Assembly: GCF_014648175.1 (NCBI RefSeq)
Contig: NZ_BMQP01000020.1
Location: forward strand, 62,001 to 126,000
Direction of reading: 5' to 3'
DNA: 64,000 nucleotides
Source: Planobispora rosea
GTDB taxonomy: Bacteria; Actinomycetota; Actinomycetes; Streptosporangiales; Streptosporangiaceae
Below the pieces are notes generated by a model that did no database searches, was not told where the DNA came from, and was given only the letters and a program-made list of their open reading frames with translations. A program made the translations under genes and the position numbers. Below, piece after piece: positions 6,248 to 13,882 of this stretch. The stretch's first letter is position 1, and each line of letters starts with the position of its first letter.

Positions 6248-7702
6248 ATGTCCAAATCGGCCGGTACGCCCGGAGAGATCACCCGGCGGCAGATGCTCCG
6301 CCGGATCGGCCTGACCGCTCTCGTCGCCGGTCCCGGCGCCGGGCTGCTCAGCGCCTGCGCCACCGCCGGATCCCCCGCCGCCACCGGCTCCGCCGCACCG
6401 ACCGCCGCGGGCGCCGCCACCTCCGCCGCCAACCCGTTCGGCGTGGCCGCCAACGCCCCCCTCGAAGTCGTCATCTTCAAGGGCGGCCTGGGCGACAGCT
6501 ACGCCACCGAGGTTCACGAGCCGCTGTACAAGAAGAAGTTCCCGCAGGCGGAGATCAAGCACGTCGCCACCCAGCAGATCGCGCAGACCCTGCAGCCGCG
6601 GTTCGCCAGCGGCGACGTCCCGGACATGATCGCCAACTCGGGCACCGACCTGATCGACAACGCCGCCCTGCAGCAGGAGGGCCAGCTCCTGGAGCTGACC
6701 GAGCTGTGGGACGCCCCCTCCATCGACGACCCGGCCAAGAAGGTGCGCGACATGGTCGCGCCGGGCACCGTCGAGTCGGGCCTCATCACCGGCAAGCCGT
6801 ACGTGATGAACTACGTCTTCTCGGCCTACGGCCTCTGGTACGACGCCGCGCTCTTCGAGAAGGAGGGCTGGACCCCGCCGAAGACCATGGACGAGTTCAA
6901 GGCCCTCTGCGAGAAGATCAAGGCCAAGGGCATCGTCCCGTTCGCGTTCGCCGGCAAGAACGCCTCGTACTACGCGTACTGGATGATCCTCATCTCCGCC
7001 GCGAAGATCGAGGGCAACCAGCTCCTCATCGACATCGACAACCTCGTCGACGGGGCCTGGCAGCGCGACTCGGTCAAGCAGTCCGCCGCCGCCTGGGCCG
7101 AGATCGGCAAGTACATGGACAAGTCCTTCGAGGGCCTGATCCACACCGAGGTGCAGACCCGGCAGAACCAGGGCAAGATCGCCCTTTACCCGTCGGGCTC
7201 CTGGCTGGAGAACGAGCAGAAGGACCAGACCCCCGACGGCTTCAAGTACGCCCTGACGCCCACCCCCAGCGTCACCGCCGCCGACAAGATGCCCTTCGAG
7301 GCCATCCGCGCCGCCGCCGGTGAGGGCTACATCGTCCCGGCCAAGGCCAAGAACCCCAAGGGCGGCCTGGAGTACCTGCGCATCATGCTCTCCAAGGAGG
7401 GCGCGCGCGGCTTCACCGAGAAGTCCGGCAACATCACCGTCGTGACCGGCGCCGCCGACGGCCTGCAGCTCTCGCCCGGCAACGCCAGCCTCAGCGCCGC
7501 GCAGACCGCCGCGGGCTCCAACATCGTCACCTACAACAGCTTCGAGGGCTGGTACAAGGAGCTGGAGACCGAGCTGCGCAGGCAGACCAACGCGCTCATG
7601 TTCGGCCGCATCTCGGCCGAGGAGTTCTGCGAGAAGATGCAGAAGGCCGCCGACAAGACCAAGGCTGACTCGTCCATCACCAAGCAGAACCGGACGGTGT
7701 AG
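6248..7702 (+). CDS. ngcE: NgcE-like N-acetylglucosamine/chitobiose-binding lipoprotein
   Basis: 484 residues; family 1 extracellular sugar-binding protein of an ABC importer. The N-terminus has twin arginines (TRRQMLRR, residues 12-19), a hydrophobic stretch and a lipobox LLSAC with Cys37, so it is probably a Tat-exported lipoprotein held on the outer face of the membrane. The mature sequence shows typical features such as FASGDVPDMI, LITGKPYVMNYVFSAYGLWYD and ALYPSGSWLENE. The sequence style and the DasR-type sites upstream match the NgcE group; the exact ligand (GlcNAc or diacetylchitobiose) is inference. The ATG follows AGGAGGG. Permease genes follow at 6 bp; no ATPase gene is present, as expected for systems sharing the multi-transporter ATPase MsiK. 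Confidence 0.8.
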   Translation: MSKSAGTPGEITRRQMLRRIGLTALVAGPGAGLLSACATAGSPAATGSAAPTAAGAATSAANPFGVAANAPLEVVIFKGGLGDSYATEVHEPLYKKKFPQAEIKHVATQQIAQTLQPRFASGDVPDMIANSGTDLIDNAALQQEGQLLELTELWDAPSIDDPAKKVRDMVAPGTVESGLITGKPYVMNYVFSAYGLWYDAALFEKEGWTPPKTMDEFKALCEKIKAKGIVPFAFAGKNASYYAYWMILISAAKIEGNQLLIDIDNLVDGAWQRDSVKQSAAAWAEIGKYMDKSFEGLIHTEVQTRQNQGKIALYPSGSWLENEQKDQTPDGFKYALTPTPSVTAADKMPFEAIRAAAGEGYIVPAKAKNPKGGLEYLRIMLSKEGARGFTEKSGNITVVTGAADGLQLSPGNASLSAAQTAAGSNIVTYNSFEGWYKELETELRRQTNALMFGRISAEEFCEKMQKAADKTKADSSITKQNRTV

Positions 7703-7708
7703 TCCTCC

Positions 7709-8719
7709 ATGCGGCACGACAAGCACCCGCTCAAGGCGGGGACGCCGGGCGGCAGGCGTCCGCTCGCGGCCGGGGCGCCGGGCGGCGGGCACCCGCTCCT
7801 GGCCCGGGTGCGGAACAGCAAGTACCCGTTCATCGTCGGGTTCCTCATCGTTCCGGTGGCCCTCTACGCGGTCTTCGTGATCAGCCCGTACATCCAGGCG
7901 TTCCAGATCGCGCTGACCAACTGGAAGGGAATCTCGGCCACTCCTCAGTACATCGGCCTGGAGAACTTCACCAGGCTGTTCGAGGACGAGGTCTTCTGGG
8001 CCGCGGTGCGCCACCACGGCGTCCTGCTGCTTGTCGTGCCGCTGGCCACCATCGCCATCGCGCTCTTCTTCTCCTTCCTGCTCAACCTGAGCGGCGGGCA
8101 GAAGGGCGCGGGGATGACCGGCATCTGGGGCTCGAAGTTCTACCGCGTGATCTTCTTCCTGCCCCAGGTGCTCGCGGTGGCCATCGTCGGCGTGCTCTTC
8201 CAGGCGATCTACCGCCCGGACGAGACCGGCGTGATCAACAGCCTGCTCGCCAGGGTCGGCGTCGAGCCGATCGGCTGGCTCATCGACCCGGACCTCGCCC
8301 TCTGGGCGATCATGGGCGTGATGGTCTGGCAGGCCGTCGGCTTCTACGTGGTCCTGTTCTCCGCGGGCATGTCCTCCATCCCCAAGGACGTCTTCGAGGC
8401 CGCGGCGCTGGACGGCGCGGGCCGCCTCACCCTCTTCTTCCGCATCACCCTGCCGCTGCTCTGGGACACCATGCAGGTGGCCTGGGTCTACCTCGGCATC
8501 GCCGCCTTCGACGCCTTCGCCCTGGTCCAGGTGCTCTCGGTGGACCGCGGCGGGCCCGACAACGCCACGACCGTCCTGCCGCTGGAGATCTGGCGCACCG
8601 CGTTCAACTTCTCCAAGTTCGGCTACGCCTCCGCGATGGGCGTGGCGCTGTTCTTCATGACCATCACGTTCGCGGCACTCACCCTGCGCGTGACCCGGCG
8701 CGAGAGGATCGAGTTCTGA
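7709..8719 (+). CDS. ngcF: NgcF-like sugar ABC transporter permease
   Basis: 336 residues with about six membrane helices, beginning around FIVGFLIVPVALYAVFVI. The cytoplasmic EAA loop is seen as DVFEAAALDGAGRLTLFFRI near residues 228-247, where the ATPase would dock. It belongs to the MalF/UgpA-type permease family and pairs with the next gene. The first 35 residues are polar and Gly/Pro-rich; the Shine-Dalgarno site before the ATG is poor, so a start further in (for example GTG at 7809) is possible. It is 6 bp downstream of the binding-protein gene and overlaps the next permease by one base. Confidence 0.85.
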   Translation: MRHDKHPLKAGTPGGRRPLAAGAPGGGHPLLARVRNSKYPFIVGFLIVPVALYAVFVISPYIQAFQIALTNWKGISATPQYIGLENFTRLFEDEVFWAAVRHHGVLLLVVPLATIAIALFFSFLLNLSGGQKGAGMTGIWGSKFYRVIFFLPQVLAVAIVGVLFQAIYRPDETGVINSLLARVGVEPIGWLIDPDLALWAIMGVMVWQAVGFYVVLFSAGMSSIPKDVFEAAALDGAGRLTLFFRITLPLLWDTMQVAWVYLGIAAFDAFALVQVLSVDRGGPDNATTVLPLEIWRTAFNFSKFGYASAMGVALFFMTITFAALTLRVTRRERIEF

Positions 8720-9624
8720 TGGCCGCAGGCACGGTGACCAAGCCGTCCTCCCGTACGGCCGCCTCGCACGCCCGTGCGAGGCGGCGCAGGAACCCCCTCG
8801 GCGTCTTCGGCGCCCTGTCCCACATCGCGCTGGCGATCTGGGCGATCCTGATCATCGGCCCGATCCTCTGGACGTTCCTGGCCTCGTTCAAGACCAACAC
8901 CGAGATCTTCGGCGACGCCCTCGCCCTCCCGGCCTCCTACGGCTGGGACGCCTGGGGCCGGGCGTGGGAGAAGGCCCACATCGGCCAGTACATGCTGAAC
9001 ACGGTCTTCGTGGTCGCGTGCAGCACGGCCGGGACCATGCTGCTGGGCTCGATGGCCGCCTACGTGCTGGCGCGCTACAGCTTCCCCGGCAACCGGGCGA
9101 TCTACTTCCTGTTCGTCTCGGGCATGACCTTCCCGGTCTTCCTCGCGCTGGTCCCGCTGTTCTTCGTGGTGAAGAACCTCGGCCTGATCGACACCCACCT
9201 GGGCGTCATCCTGGTCTACATCGCCTATTCGCTGCCGTTCACCGTCTTCTTCCTCTCGGCGTTCTTCAAGACACTGCCCACCTCGGTGGCCGAGGCGGCG
9301 ATGATGGACGGCTGCTCCCACACCCGGACGTTCTTCCAGATCATGATGCCGATGGCCAAGCCGGGCCTGATCAGCATCACGATCTTCAACATCCTGGGTC
9401 AGTGGAACCAGTACCTCCTGCCGATCGTGCTGCTGTCCGGCAACGTCGAGGACAAGTGGCTGATCACCCAGGGCGTCGCGAACATCTCCACCAGCGCGGG
9501 CTACGAGGCCGACTGGCCGGGCCTGTTCGCCGCGCTGAGCATGGCGATCATCCCCGTGATGATCATCTACATCGTCTTCCAGCGCCAGATCCAGTCGGGT
9601 CTCACCACGGGCGCCGTCAAGTAG
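8719..9624 (+). CDS. ngcG: NgcG-like sugar ABC transporter permease
   Basis: 301 residues, MalG/UgpE-type permease with six predicted helices, the first at LSHIALAIWAILIIGPILW. The EAA loop is TSVAEAAMMDGCSHTRTFFQI. Its start overlaps the stop of the previous permease as TGATG, so translation is coupled. With the previous gene it should form the heterodimeric channel for the lipoprotein-bound aminosugar. A hairpin at 9643-9679 closes the operon. Confidence 0.85.
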   Translation: MAAGTVTKPSSRTAASHARARRRRNPLGVFGALSHIALAIWAILIIGPILWTFLASFKTNTEIFGDALALPASYGWDAWGRAWEKAHIGQYMLNTVFVVACSTAGTMLLGSMAAYVLARYSFPGNRAIYFLFVSGMTFPVFLALVPLFFVVKNLGLIDTHLGVILVYIAYSLPFTVFFLSAFFKTLPTSVAEAAMMDGCSHTRTFFQIMMPMAKPGLISITIFNILGQWNQYLLPIVLLSGNVEDKWLITQGVANISTSAGYEADWPGLFAALSMAIIPVMIIYIVFQRQIQSGLTTGAVK

Positions 9625-9642
9625 GACGGACCCGCGGGGCCG

Positions 9643-9679
9643 GCTCGCGGCTCGGTCGCTTTGGCTTCCGGCCGCGAGC
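9643..9679 (+). terminator. Hairpin after the importer operon
   Basis: Perfect 9-bp arms GCTCGCGGC (9643-9651) and GCCGCGAGC (9671-9679) begin 19 bp after the importer stop codon. The hairpin ends 16 bp before the next gene on the same strand. Confidence 0.6.
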
Positions 9680-9695
9680 GTGATCTGCTGGGGGG

Positions 9696-9989
9696 ATGGA
9701 CCTGCTTGACGACTCCGAAGTACGGCGACGGCTGGGCGAGACGCCCCAGTGGCGGCGCGAGGGTGACGAGATCCGCCGGACCGTGACCGCGCCCGACTTC
9801 CCGACCGCGATCCGCATCGTCGACGAGATCGCGGTCGAGGCCGAGAAGCTCAACCACCACCCCGACATCGACATCCGCTGGCGCACCCTGCACCTGACGC
9901 TGTCCACCCACGACGCGGGCGGCCTGACGGAGATGGACTTCACCCTGGCCGCCCGGATCGACGAGATCGCCGCCTCCCACGGCGGATGA
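9696..9989 (+). CDS. 4a-hydroxytetrahydrobiopterin dehydratase
   Basis: A 97-residue pterin-4a-carbinolamine dehydratase, the usual length for the PCD/DCoH family. The active-site signature EKLNHHPDIDIRW contains the paired histidines, followed by LHLTLSTHDAGGLTEMDFTLA with the third His. It dehydrates 4a-hydroxytetrahydropterin during pterin recycling, or acts in molybdopterin or other pterin metabolism where no aromatic hydroxylase is present. It is cytoplasmic. The ATG is preceded by a G-run (GGGGGG) and the operon hairpin of the importer lies just upstream, so it is probably transcribed separately. Confidence 0.9.
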   Translation: MDLLDDSEVRRRLGETPQWRREGDEIRRTVTAPDFPTAIRIVDEIAVEAEKLNHHPDIDIRWRTLHLTLSTHDAGGLTEMDFTLAARIDEIAASHGG

Positions 9990-10078
9990 CGACCGTCCTC
10001 GGCGAAACACCCATCGTGACCGGATGACTACTCGCTAGAGTGGGGCGTCGTCCCGCCCGGCTGGTTGAGGAGATTCCG

Positions 10079-10666
10079 ATGCGCCTTCCCGTGGTTCTCG
10101 CCGCCGCCGCCCTGCTCGCTGCGGCCTGCGCAGGCCAGGGAGCACCGCACCCGGCGGCACACGACACCAGGGGCGCGGTGCCCGCCGGGCCCGCCGAGCC
10201 CGCGAGCGCCGTCAAGCTCGTCGGGGGCGGCAGGTTCGGCGTCCCGGCGTCCGGGACCTCCGCGATCGCCTACGACCCCAAGCTGGTCCCCGCCGGGGCG
10301 ACGGCACGGGTGACGGCCGAATCGGGCGCGGTGATGGCCACCTCCACGGTCACCGTCGAGGGCTTCCTGCCCGACCGGGCCTACGGCGTGCACCTGCACG
10401 TGAACCCGTGCGGCCCCGACCCGGAGGCCGCCGGGCCGCACTACCAGCACGCCCACGCGCACGCCAGCGCGGACAACGAGGTCTGGCTCGACTTCACCAC
10501 CGACCCGCAGGGCGCGGCCACGGTCACGGCCAGGCAGGGCTGGGCGTTCGTCCCCGAGAGAGCGCCCCGCTCCCTGGTGATCCACGCCAAGCGCACCAAG
10601 GCCGCCGGGGCCAGGGCCGGTACGGCCGGTCCCCGGGTCGCCTGCGTCACCCTCGGGCCGCAGTGA
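10079..10666 (+). CDS. Cu-only SOD-like (superoxide dismutase family) lipoprotein
   Basis: 195 residues. A signal peptide ends in the lipobox LLAAAC (Cys17), so this is an extracytoplasmic lipoprotein. The SOD-like core shows GVHLHVNPCG (His105, His107), GPHYQHAHAH (His121 and followers) and LVIHAKRT (His169), which correspond to the copper ligands. Cys111 and Cys189 can form the family disulfide. The zinc-loop signature HxGDLGN is absent and NEVWLDFTTDPQG stands in its place, so it looks like a copper-only SOD-like protein rather than a classical Cu/Zn enzyme. Catalytic activity is inferred. The ATG has GAGGAG at 7-nt spacing; the frame extends 13 codons further upstream but without a site. 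Confidence 0.8.
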   Translation: MRLPVVLAAAALLAAACAGQGAPHPAAHDTRGAVPAGPAEPASAVKLVGGGRFGVPASGTSAIAYDPKLVPAGATARVTAESGAVMATSTVTVEGFLPDRAYGVHLHVNPCGPDPEAAGPHYQHAHAHASADNEVWLDFTTDPQGAATVTARQGWAFVPERAPRSLVIHAKRTKAAGARAGTAGPRVACVTLGPQ

Positions 10667-10689
10667 CCCGGGGGTGACCCCGGGCGGAT

Positions 10690-10732
10690 CCGCCGGTTCG
10701 CGCCTTCCTCGGGGGAGGGCACGAACCGGCGG
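10690..10732. terminator. Bidirectional hairpin terminator
   Basis: Outer arms CCGCCGGTTCG (10690-10700) and CGAACCGGCGG (10722-10732) are perfectly complementary. The loop contains a further stem, GCCTTCC pairing with GGGAGGGC. It lies between the convergent SOD-like gene and the small ORF/amidohydrolase pair. Confidence 0.8.
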
Positions 10733-10763
10733 CACACCGGGTGGGGCCCGGCCGCAACGGCCT

Positions 10764-10865
10764 CTACCGCCGCTCCCCTGCCAGGGTCCGGGCGAGCTCG
10801 GGCCAGAGGAACGCCAGCGTGGCCGCTCCGCCGAGCAGCGCGCCGATCTCGGCCGGCGGCAGCAT
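10764..10865 (-). CDS. Small 33-residue ORF after the amidohydrolase
   Basis: ATG at 10865 to TAG at 10764 encodes 33 residues starting MLPPAEIGALLGGAATLAFLW and ending in an Arg-rich tail. It begins 10 bp after the amidohydrolase stop on the same strand. Nearly every third codon position is G or C, as in the real genes here, and the ORF ends just before the shared terminator hairpin, so it would be carried on the same mRNA. A short hydrophobic middle could be a membrane-associated helix. There is no Shine-Dalgarno site, so translation would depend on coupling. Function unknown. Confidence 0.45.
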   Translation of the reverse strand: MLPPAEIGALLGGAATLAFLWPELARTLAGERR

Positions 10866-10875
10866 CGCGCGGGCG

Positions 10876-12060
10876 TCAGCCGGTCACCGGCCGACCGGCG
10901 AGGTAAACGGCCAGGGGGCGGGCCACCGCGGTGATGTCACGGGTCGGGTCGCCGCCGACCACCACCAGGTCGGCGTCGTAGCCGGGCCGTATGCGGCCCT
11001 TGCGTCCCCCCACGCCGCAGGCACCGGCGGCGACCGAGGTCGCCGCGGCCAGGGCCGAGGCCGGCGGCAGGCCGGACCTGACGTACTCGTCGAGGGTGGC
11101 CGGCAGCAGTCCGTGCGGCTTGGCGGGACCGATGCCCGCGTCCGAGCCGGCCACCAGGCGCACGCCGCCCCGGTGCAGGCGGGCGACGGCCTCCTGCAGG
11201 ACGGCCTCGGTGATGCCCGCGCGCGCGGCCATCATCACGACCTGGGGCGGCACCACGACATCCGGATCGGACCCCAGCGTCGCGCAGACGGCGACCCCGG
11301 ACCCGGCCAGCGCGGCGAGCAGCGCGTCGTCGAGCCGGACGCCGGCGGGAGTCAGGCAGGTGCAGTGCTCGATGCCGTCGACGCCCGCGGCCAGCGCCTG
11401 CCGTACCGCCGCCAGCGCGTGGGCGTGCGCGGTGATCGGCAGGCCGAGGGCGTGCGCCTCGTCGACCGCCGCCTTCAGCTCCTCGTCGGTGAACTGCGGG
11501 CGCATCGTGTCGGTGCCGGGGGTCAGCACACCGCCGCTCGCCATGATCTTTATGATGTCGGCGCCCCGCTCGGCCCGTCGCCGGACGGCCTCGCGCAGCC
11601 CCTTCACGCCCTGCGCCTCGCCCCCCATCGACCAGCAGTGCCCGCCCACGCTGGTGATCGGCGCACCGGCCGCCACCACGGCCGGCAGGTCCGGCCCGGC
11701 CTTGGCTCGCCAGGCCAACACGGCGTCGTGGTAGTCACCCAGGTCGCGCACGGTGGTGACGCCCGCGGCCAGGTGGGCCTCCAGCGAGGTCTCGATGGAG
11801 GCCTCCAGCTGTTCTTCCGTGAGCCCGCTGAGCCGGTCGAGCGCGCTCGGGCCGCTGTCGGCGCACAGGTGCACGTGCGCGTCGATCAGACCGGGCAGCA
11901 GTGTGCCGCCGGGCAGGTCCTGGACCGGCCATCCGTCGGGTACGGCCGGTCCTGCTTCCACGCCGGCGATGCGGCCGTCCTTCACCAGCACCACGGTGAC
12001 CTCGTCGCGCAGCCGCTCTCCGTCGAATACCCGTGCGGTGCGAATCGCCAGAAAGCTCAC
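10876..12060 (-). CDS. Amidohydrolase family protein (imidazolonepropionase/prolidase-like)
   Basis: 394 residues, a metal-dependent amidohydrolase. The N-terminal beta-sandwich is followed by LLPGLIDAHVHL with the first metal-ligand HxH. A Lys-bearing strand is in GADIIKIMASGG (candidate carbamylated Lys). Further ligands are the His in ITAHAHA, GIEHCTCL, and the Asp in LVAGSDAGIGP near residue 318. The C-terminal GRIRPGYDADLVVVGGDP closes the composite sandwich. The substrate is unknown; relatives hydrolyse cyclic amides or X-Pro dipeptides. The start is GTG at 12060 with no clear ribosome site, possibly leaderless. A 33-residue ORF follows. Confidence 0.85.
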   Translation of the reverse strand: MSFLAIRTARVFDGERLRDEVTVVLVKDGRIAGVEAGPAVPDGWPVQDLPGGTLLPGLIDAHVHLCADSGPSALDRLSGLTEEQLEASIETSLEAHLAAGVTTVRDLGDYHDAVLAWRAKAGPDLPAVVAAGAPITSVGGHCWSMGGEAQGVKGLREAVRRRAERGADIIKIMASGGVLTPGTDTMRPQFTDEELKAAVDEAHALGLPITAHAHALAAVRQALAAGVDGIEHCTCLTPAGVRLDDALLAALAGSGVAVCATLGSDPDVVVPPQVVMMAARAGITEAVLQEAVARLHRGGVRLVAGSDAGIGPAKPHGLLPATLDEYVRSGLPPASALAAATSVAAGACGVGGRKGRIRPGYDADLVVVGGDPTRDITAVARPLAVYLAGRPVTG

Positions 12061-12217
12061 CGGATCACAATAGGCAGAGGTTCGGGACGGTGCGGGAAGA
12101 CGCGGTAACGGTGACGGTAGTCACACGGCGGCGACAGGAGCAGCGGGCGGCGCGGCCGAAGCCGGGGAGGCCGGTGACGAGCTGCGGGCGGGCAGGCGGA
12201 CGGGGGCCGCGGGCAGG

Positions 12218-12254
12218 CCCACGGCCGCGACGCCGTGGGCGCCGCGGCCGTGGG
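12218..12254. terminator. Hairpin terminator after the serine hydrolase gene
   Basis: Perfect 12-bp arms CCCACGGCCGCG (12218-12229) and CGCGGCCGTGGG (12243-12254) lie 15 bp beyond the stop of the minus-strand serine hydrolase. The rest of the roughly 200-bp gap at 12061-12268 shows nothing else recognisable. Confidence 0.7.
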
Positions 12255-12268
12255 ACGGACGGGCCGGG

Positions 12269-13639
12269 TTACTTCTTCGCGGCCAGGCTGAACGCGCCCC
12301 TGCTGAGGGAGATCAGCTCGGGGGCGACCTTCGACTCGTCGAGGGGCGCGTCCGGGTTGTTCGTCAGCGGGGCGACCAGGTAGGTCCGGCCCTTCGCCGA
12401 GCGGGCGAGGTAGGCCAGGCCCAGGACTCCCGACTCGGAGCCGCCCTTGGCCCAGACGAGCGGCCACTTCTTCCGGTCGAGCCCGATGCTGAGGTCGTTG
12501 GCGGACATGGCCTCGTGCAGCGGCTTGCTCTTCAGCGACAGGATCCCGGCGAAGGCGCGGCAGACGTCGCGCGGAGAGCCGAACCACTCGATCGTGTGGA
12601 TCTCCCTGGGCTCCTTCCACGCCTGGAGGCCCTCGAAGGACTGCTTGGCGACCGTGTTCTTCAGATAGGCGCGCTTGCCCGCGACGTCGAGCGAGAGGTA
12701 CTTCTTCGCCTGCTCCGGATAGTTCTTCGCCTTGAGCAGCGCCCACTCCCGCGTGGTGAGGAAGGGGATGTTCCGCTCGGCGTGCCCCGACCACTGACGG
12801 ACCTTGGCCTCGACGGCCTTGCGGCCGACGGTGTGGATGAGGATGTCCGTGGCGGTGTTGTCGCTGATCGAGATCATCAGCTTGGCGGCCTCGCGGACCG
12901 TGACGGTGCTGTTGTCCGGGCGCTCGTACAGGCCGCCCTCGCTGGGGCTCTTCCACTCGGGCTTGATCGTGAGCTTGCTGTCCCAGCTCAGCTTCCCGTC
13001 ACGGATCTTCTCGGCCACCGCGCCCAGCACGTAGACCTTGAAGATCGAGCCGAGTGGCATGACCTTGTCGGCGGAGACGCCGTGGACGATCTCGCACCGT
13101 CCCCGGGAGTCGATCCGGGCGGCGGCGAAGGCGGTCGCGGGGGCGACCTTGCGCAGGCGGGCGTCGAGCTCCTTCCAGCTCCGGGGGGCGGGCGGCTCGG
13201 GGGGGAGCACCCCGATCAGGTTGATCTTCCCTTCCCCGTCCACGGCGATCCGGATCAGGAACTCCTGCCCGCCGATCGTCCCGGTGCCGCTCAGGGCGGT
13301 GTCCGTGACCTCGGTCAGCTTCTCCAGCGTCAGCCCCTTGGCCTGCGTGAGGAAGTCGTTGAAGCCCTTGACGGTCAGGTCCTTGAGGTAGGCGGCGTTG
13401 ACGTGCTCGGCCAGCTCGCTCTCCGCGAGCGGCGCCCGGTCCGGCGCGCCGAGGAACCAGCGCAGCTGCCTGCCCACCGGGCTGTCGGGGATCTCGGGAG
13501 CGGCGACGACCGCCGGAGCGGCGGACGCGGCGGACGCGTGGCCCGCGGTCGCGAGGGTCGCCACGGGGACGGTCGCGAGGGCGAGGGCGAGGGCCAGCAG
13601 GCGGGTCGGTCGGGGCGTCGGTCGGGACGTCGGTCGCAT
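12269..13639 (-). CDS. Secreted serine hydrolase, ORF12/LpqF-type beta-lactamase-like
   Basis: 456 residues. An Arg-rich start and Ala-rich hydrophobic stretch ending near ASAASA form a signal peptide. The N-terminal 100 residues of the mature protein (VGRQLRWFLGAPDRAP...) resemble the SnoaL/steroid-isomerase-like domain seen in ORF12 of clavulanate clusters and LpqF proteins. The second half is a class A beta-lactamase-like fold with SIFK (Ser198-Lys201), SDN (259-261) and KGG (398-400) in the SxxK, SxN and KTG positions. It probably acts on peptidoglycan or another acyl substrate; resistance activity should not be assumed. It is divergent from the histidine kinase gene. Confidence 0.8.
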   Translation of the reverse strand: MRPTSRPTPRPTRLLALALALATVPVATLATAGHASAASAAPAVVAAPEIPDSPVGRQLRWFLGAPDRAPLAESELAEHVNAAYLKDLTVKGFNDFLTQAKGLTLEKLTEVTDTALSGTGTIGGQEFLIRIAVDGEGKINLIGVLPPEPPAPRSWKELDARLRKVAPATAFAAARIDSRGRCEIVHGVSADKVMPLGSIFKVYVLGAVAEKIRDGKLSWDSKLTIKPEWKSPSEGGLYERPDNSTVTVREAAKLMISISDNTATDILIHTVGRKAVEAKVRQWSGHAERNIPFLTTREWALLKAKNYPEQAKKYLSLDVAGKRAYLKNTVAKQSFEGLQAWKEPREIHTIEWFGSPRDVCRAFAGILSLKSKPLHEAMSANDLSIGLDRKKWPLVWAKGGSESGVLGLAYLARSAKGRTYLVAPLTNNPDAPLDESKVAPELISLSRGAFSLAAKK

Positions 13640-13882
13640 ATGAGGCTCCCTGTGGTTTCGGTCGACGGGTTCGATGTCGTCGTCTCGGATGCCGCAGGTT
13701 CCGAGGGGCCTGCGGGGTCTGCGGGGCGAGCGGTTCCGGACCTCTGCCCTTCTCCGAATCTAGGAATCGCCGATGCGGCGGGGTACCCGGCGAACCCCCG
13801 TCTTGAGGGGTGCGGCAAACTGCACCGAATGTGCGGACAACCTCATGGACGGTGGGCCCTGTGGCGAGGCACCCTGCCTGCT

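Noticed and set aside
12269..13639. Serine hydrolase as a class A beta-lactamase resistance gene
   Set aside because: The SnoaL-like N-terminal domain and the KGG motif match ORF12/LpqF-type proteins; resistance cannot be inferred.
12515..13882. Continuous open frame ahead of the histidine kinase start, some 456 codons
   Set aside because: It is antisense to the serine hydrolase, is composed of Arg/Gly/Asp-rich shadow sequence, and carries no domain. The real kinase begins at 13883 with a hydrophobic helix.
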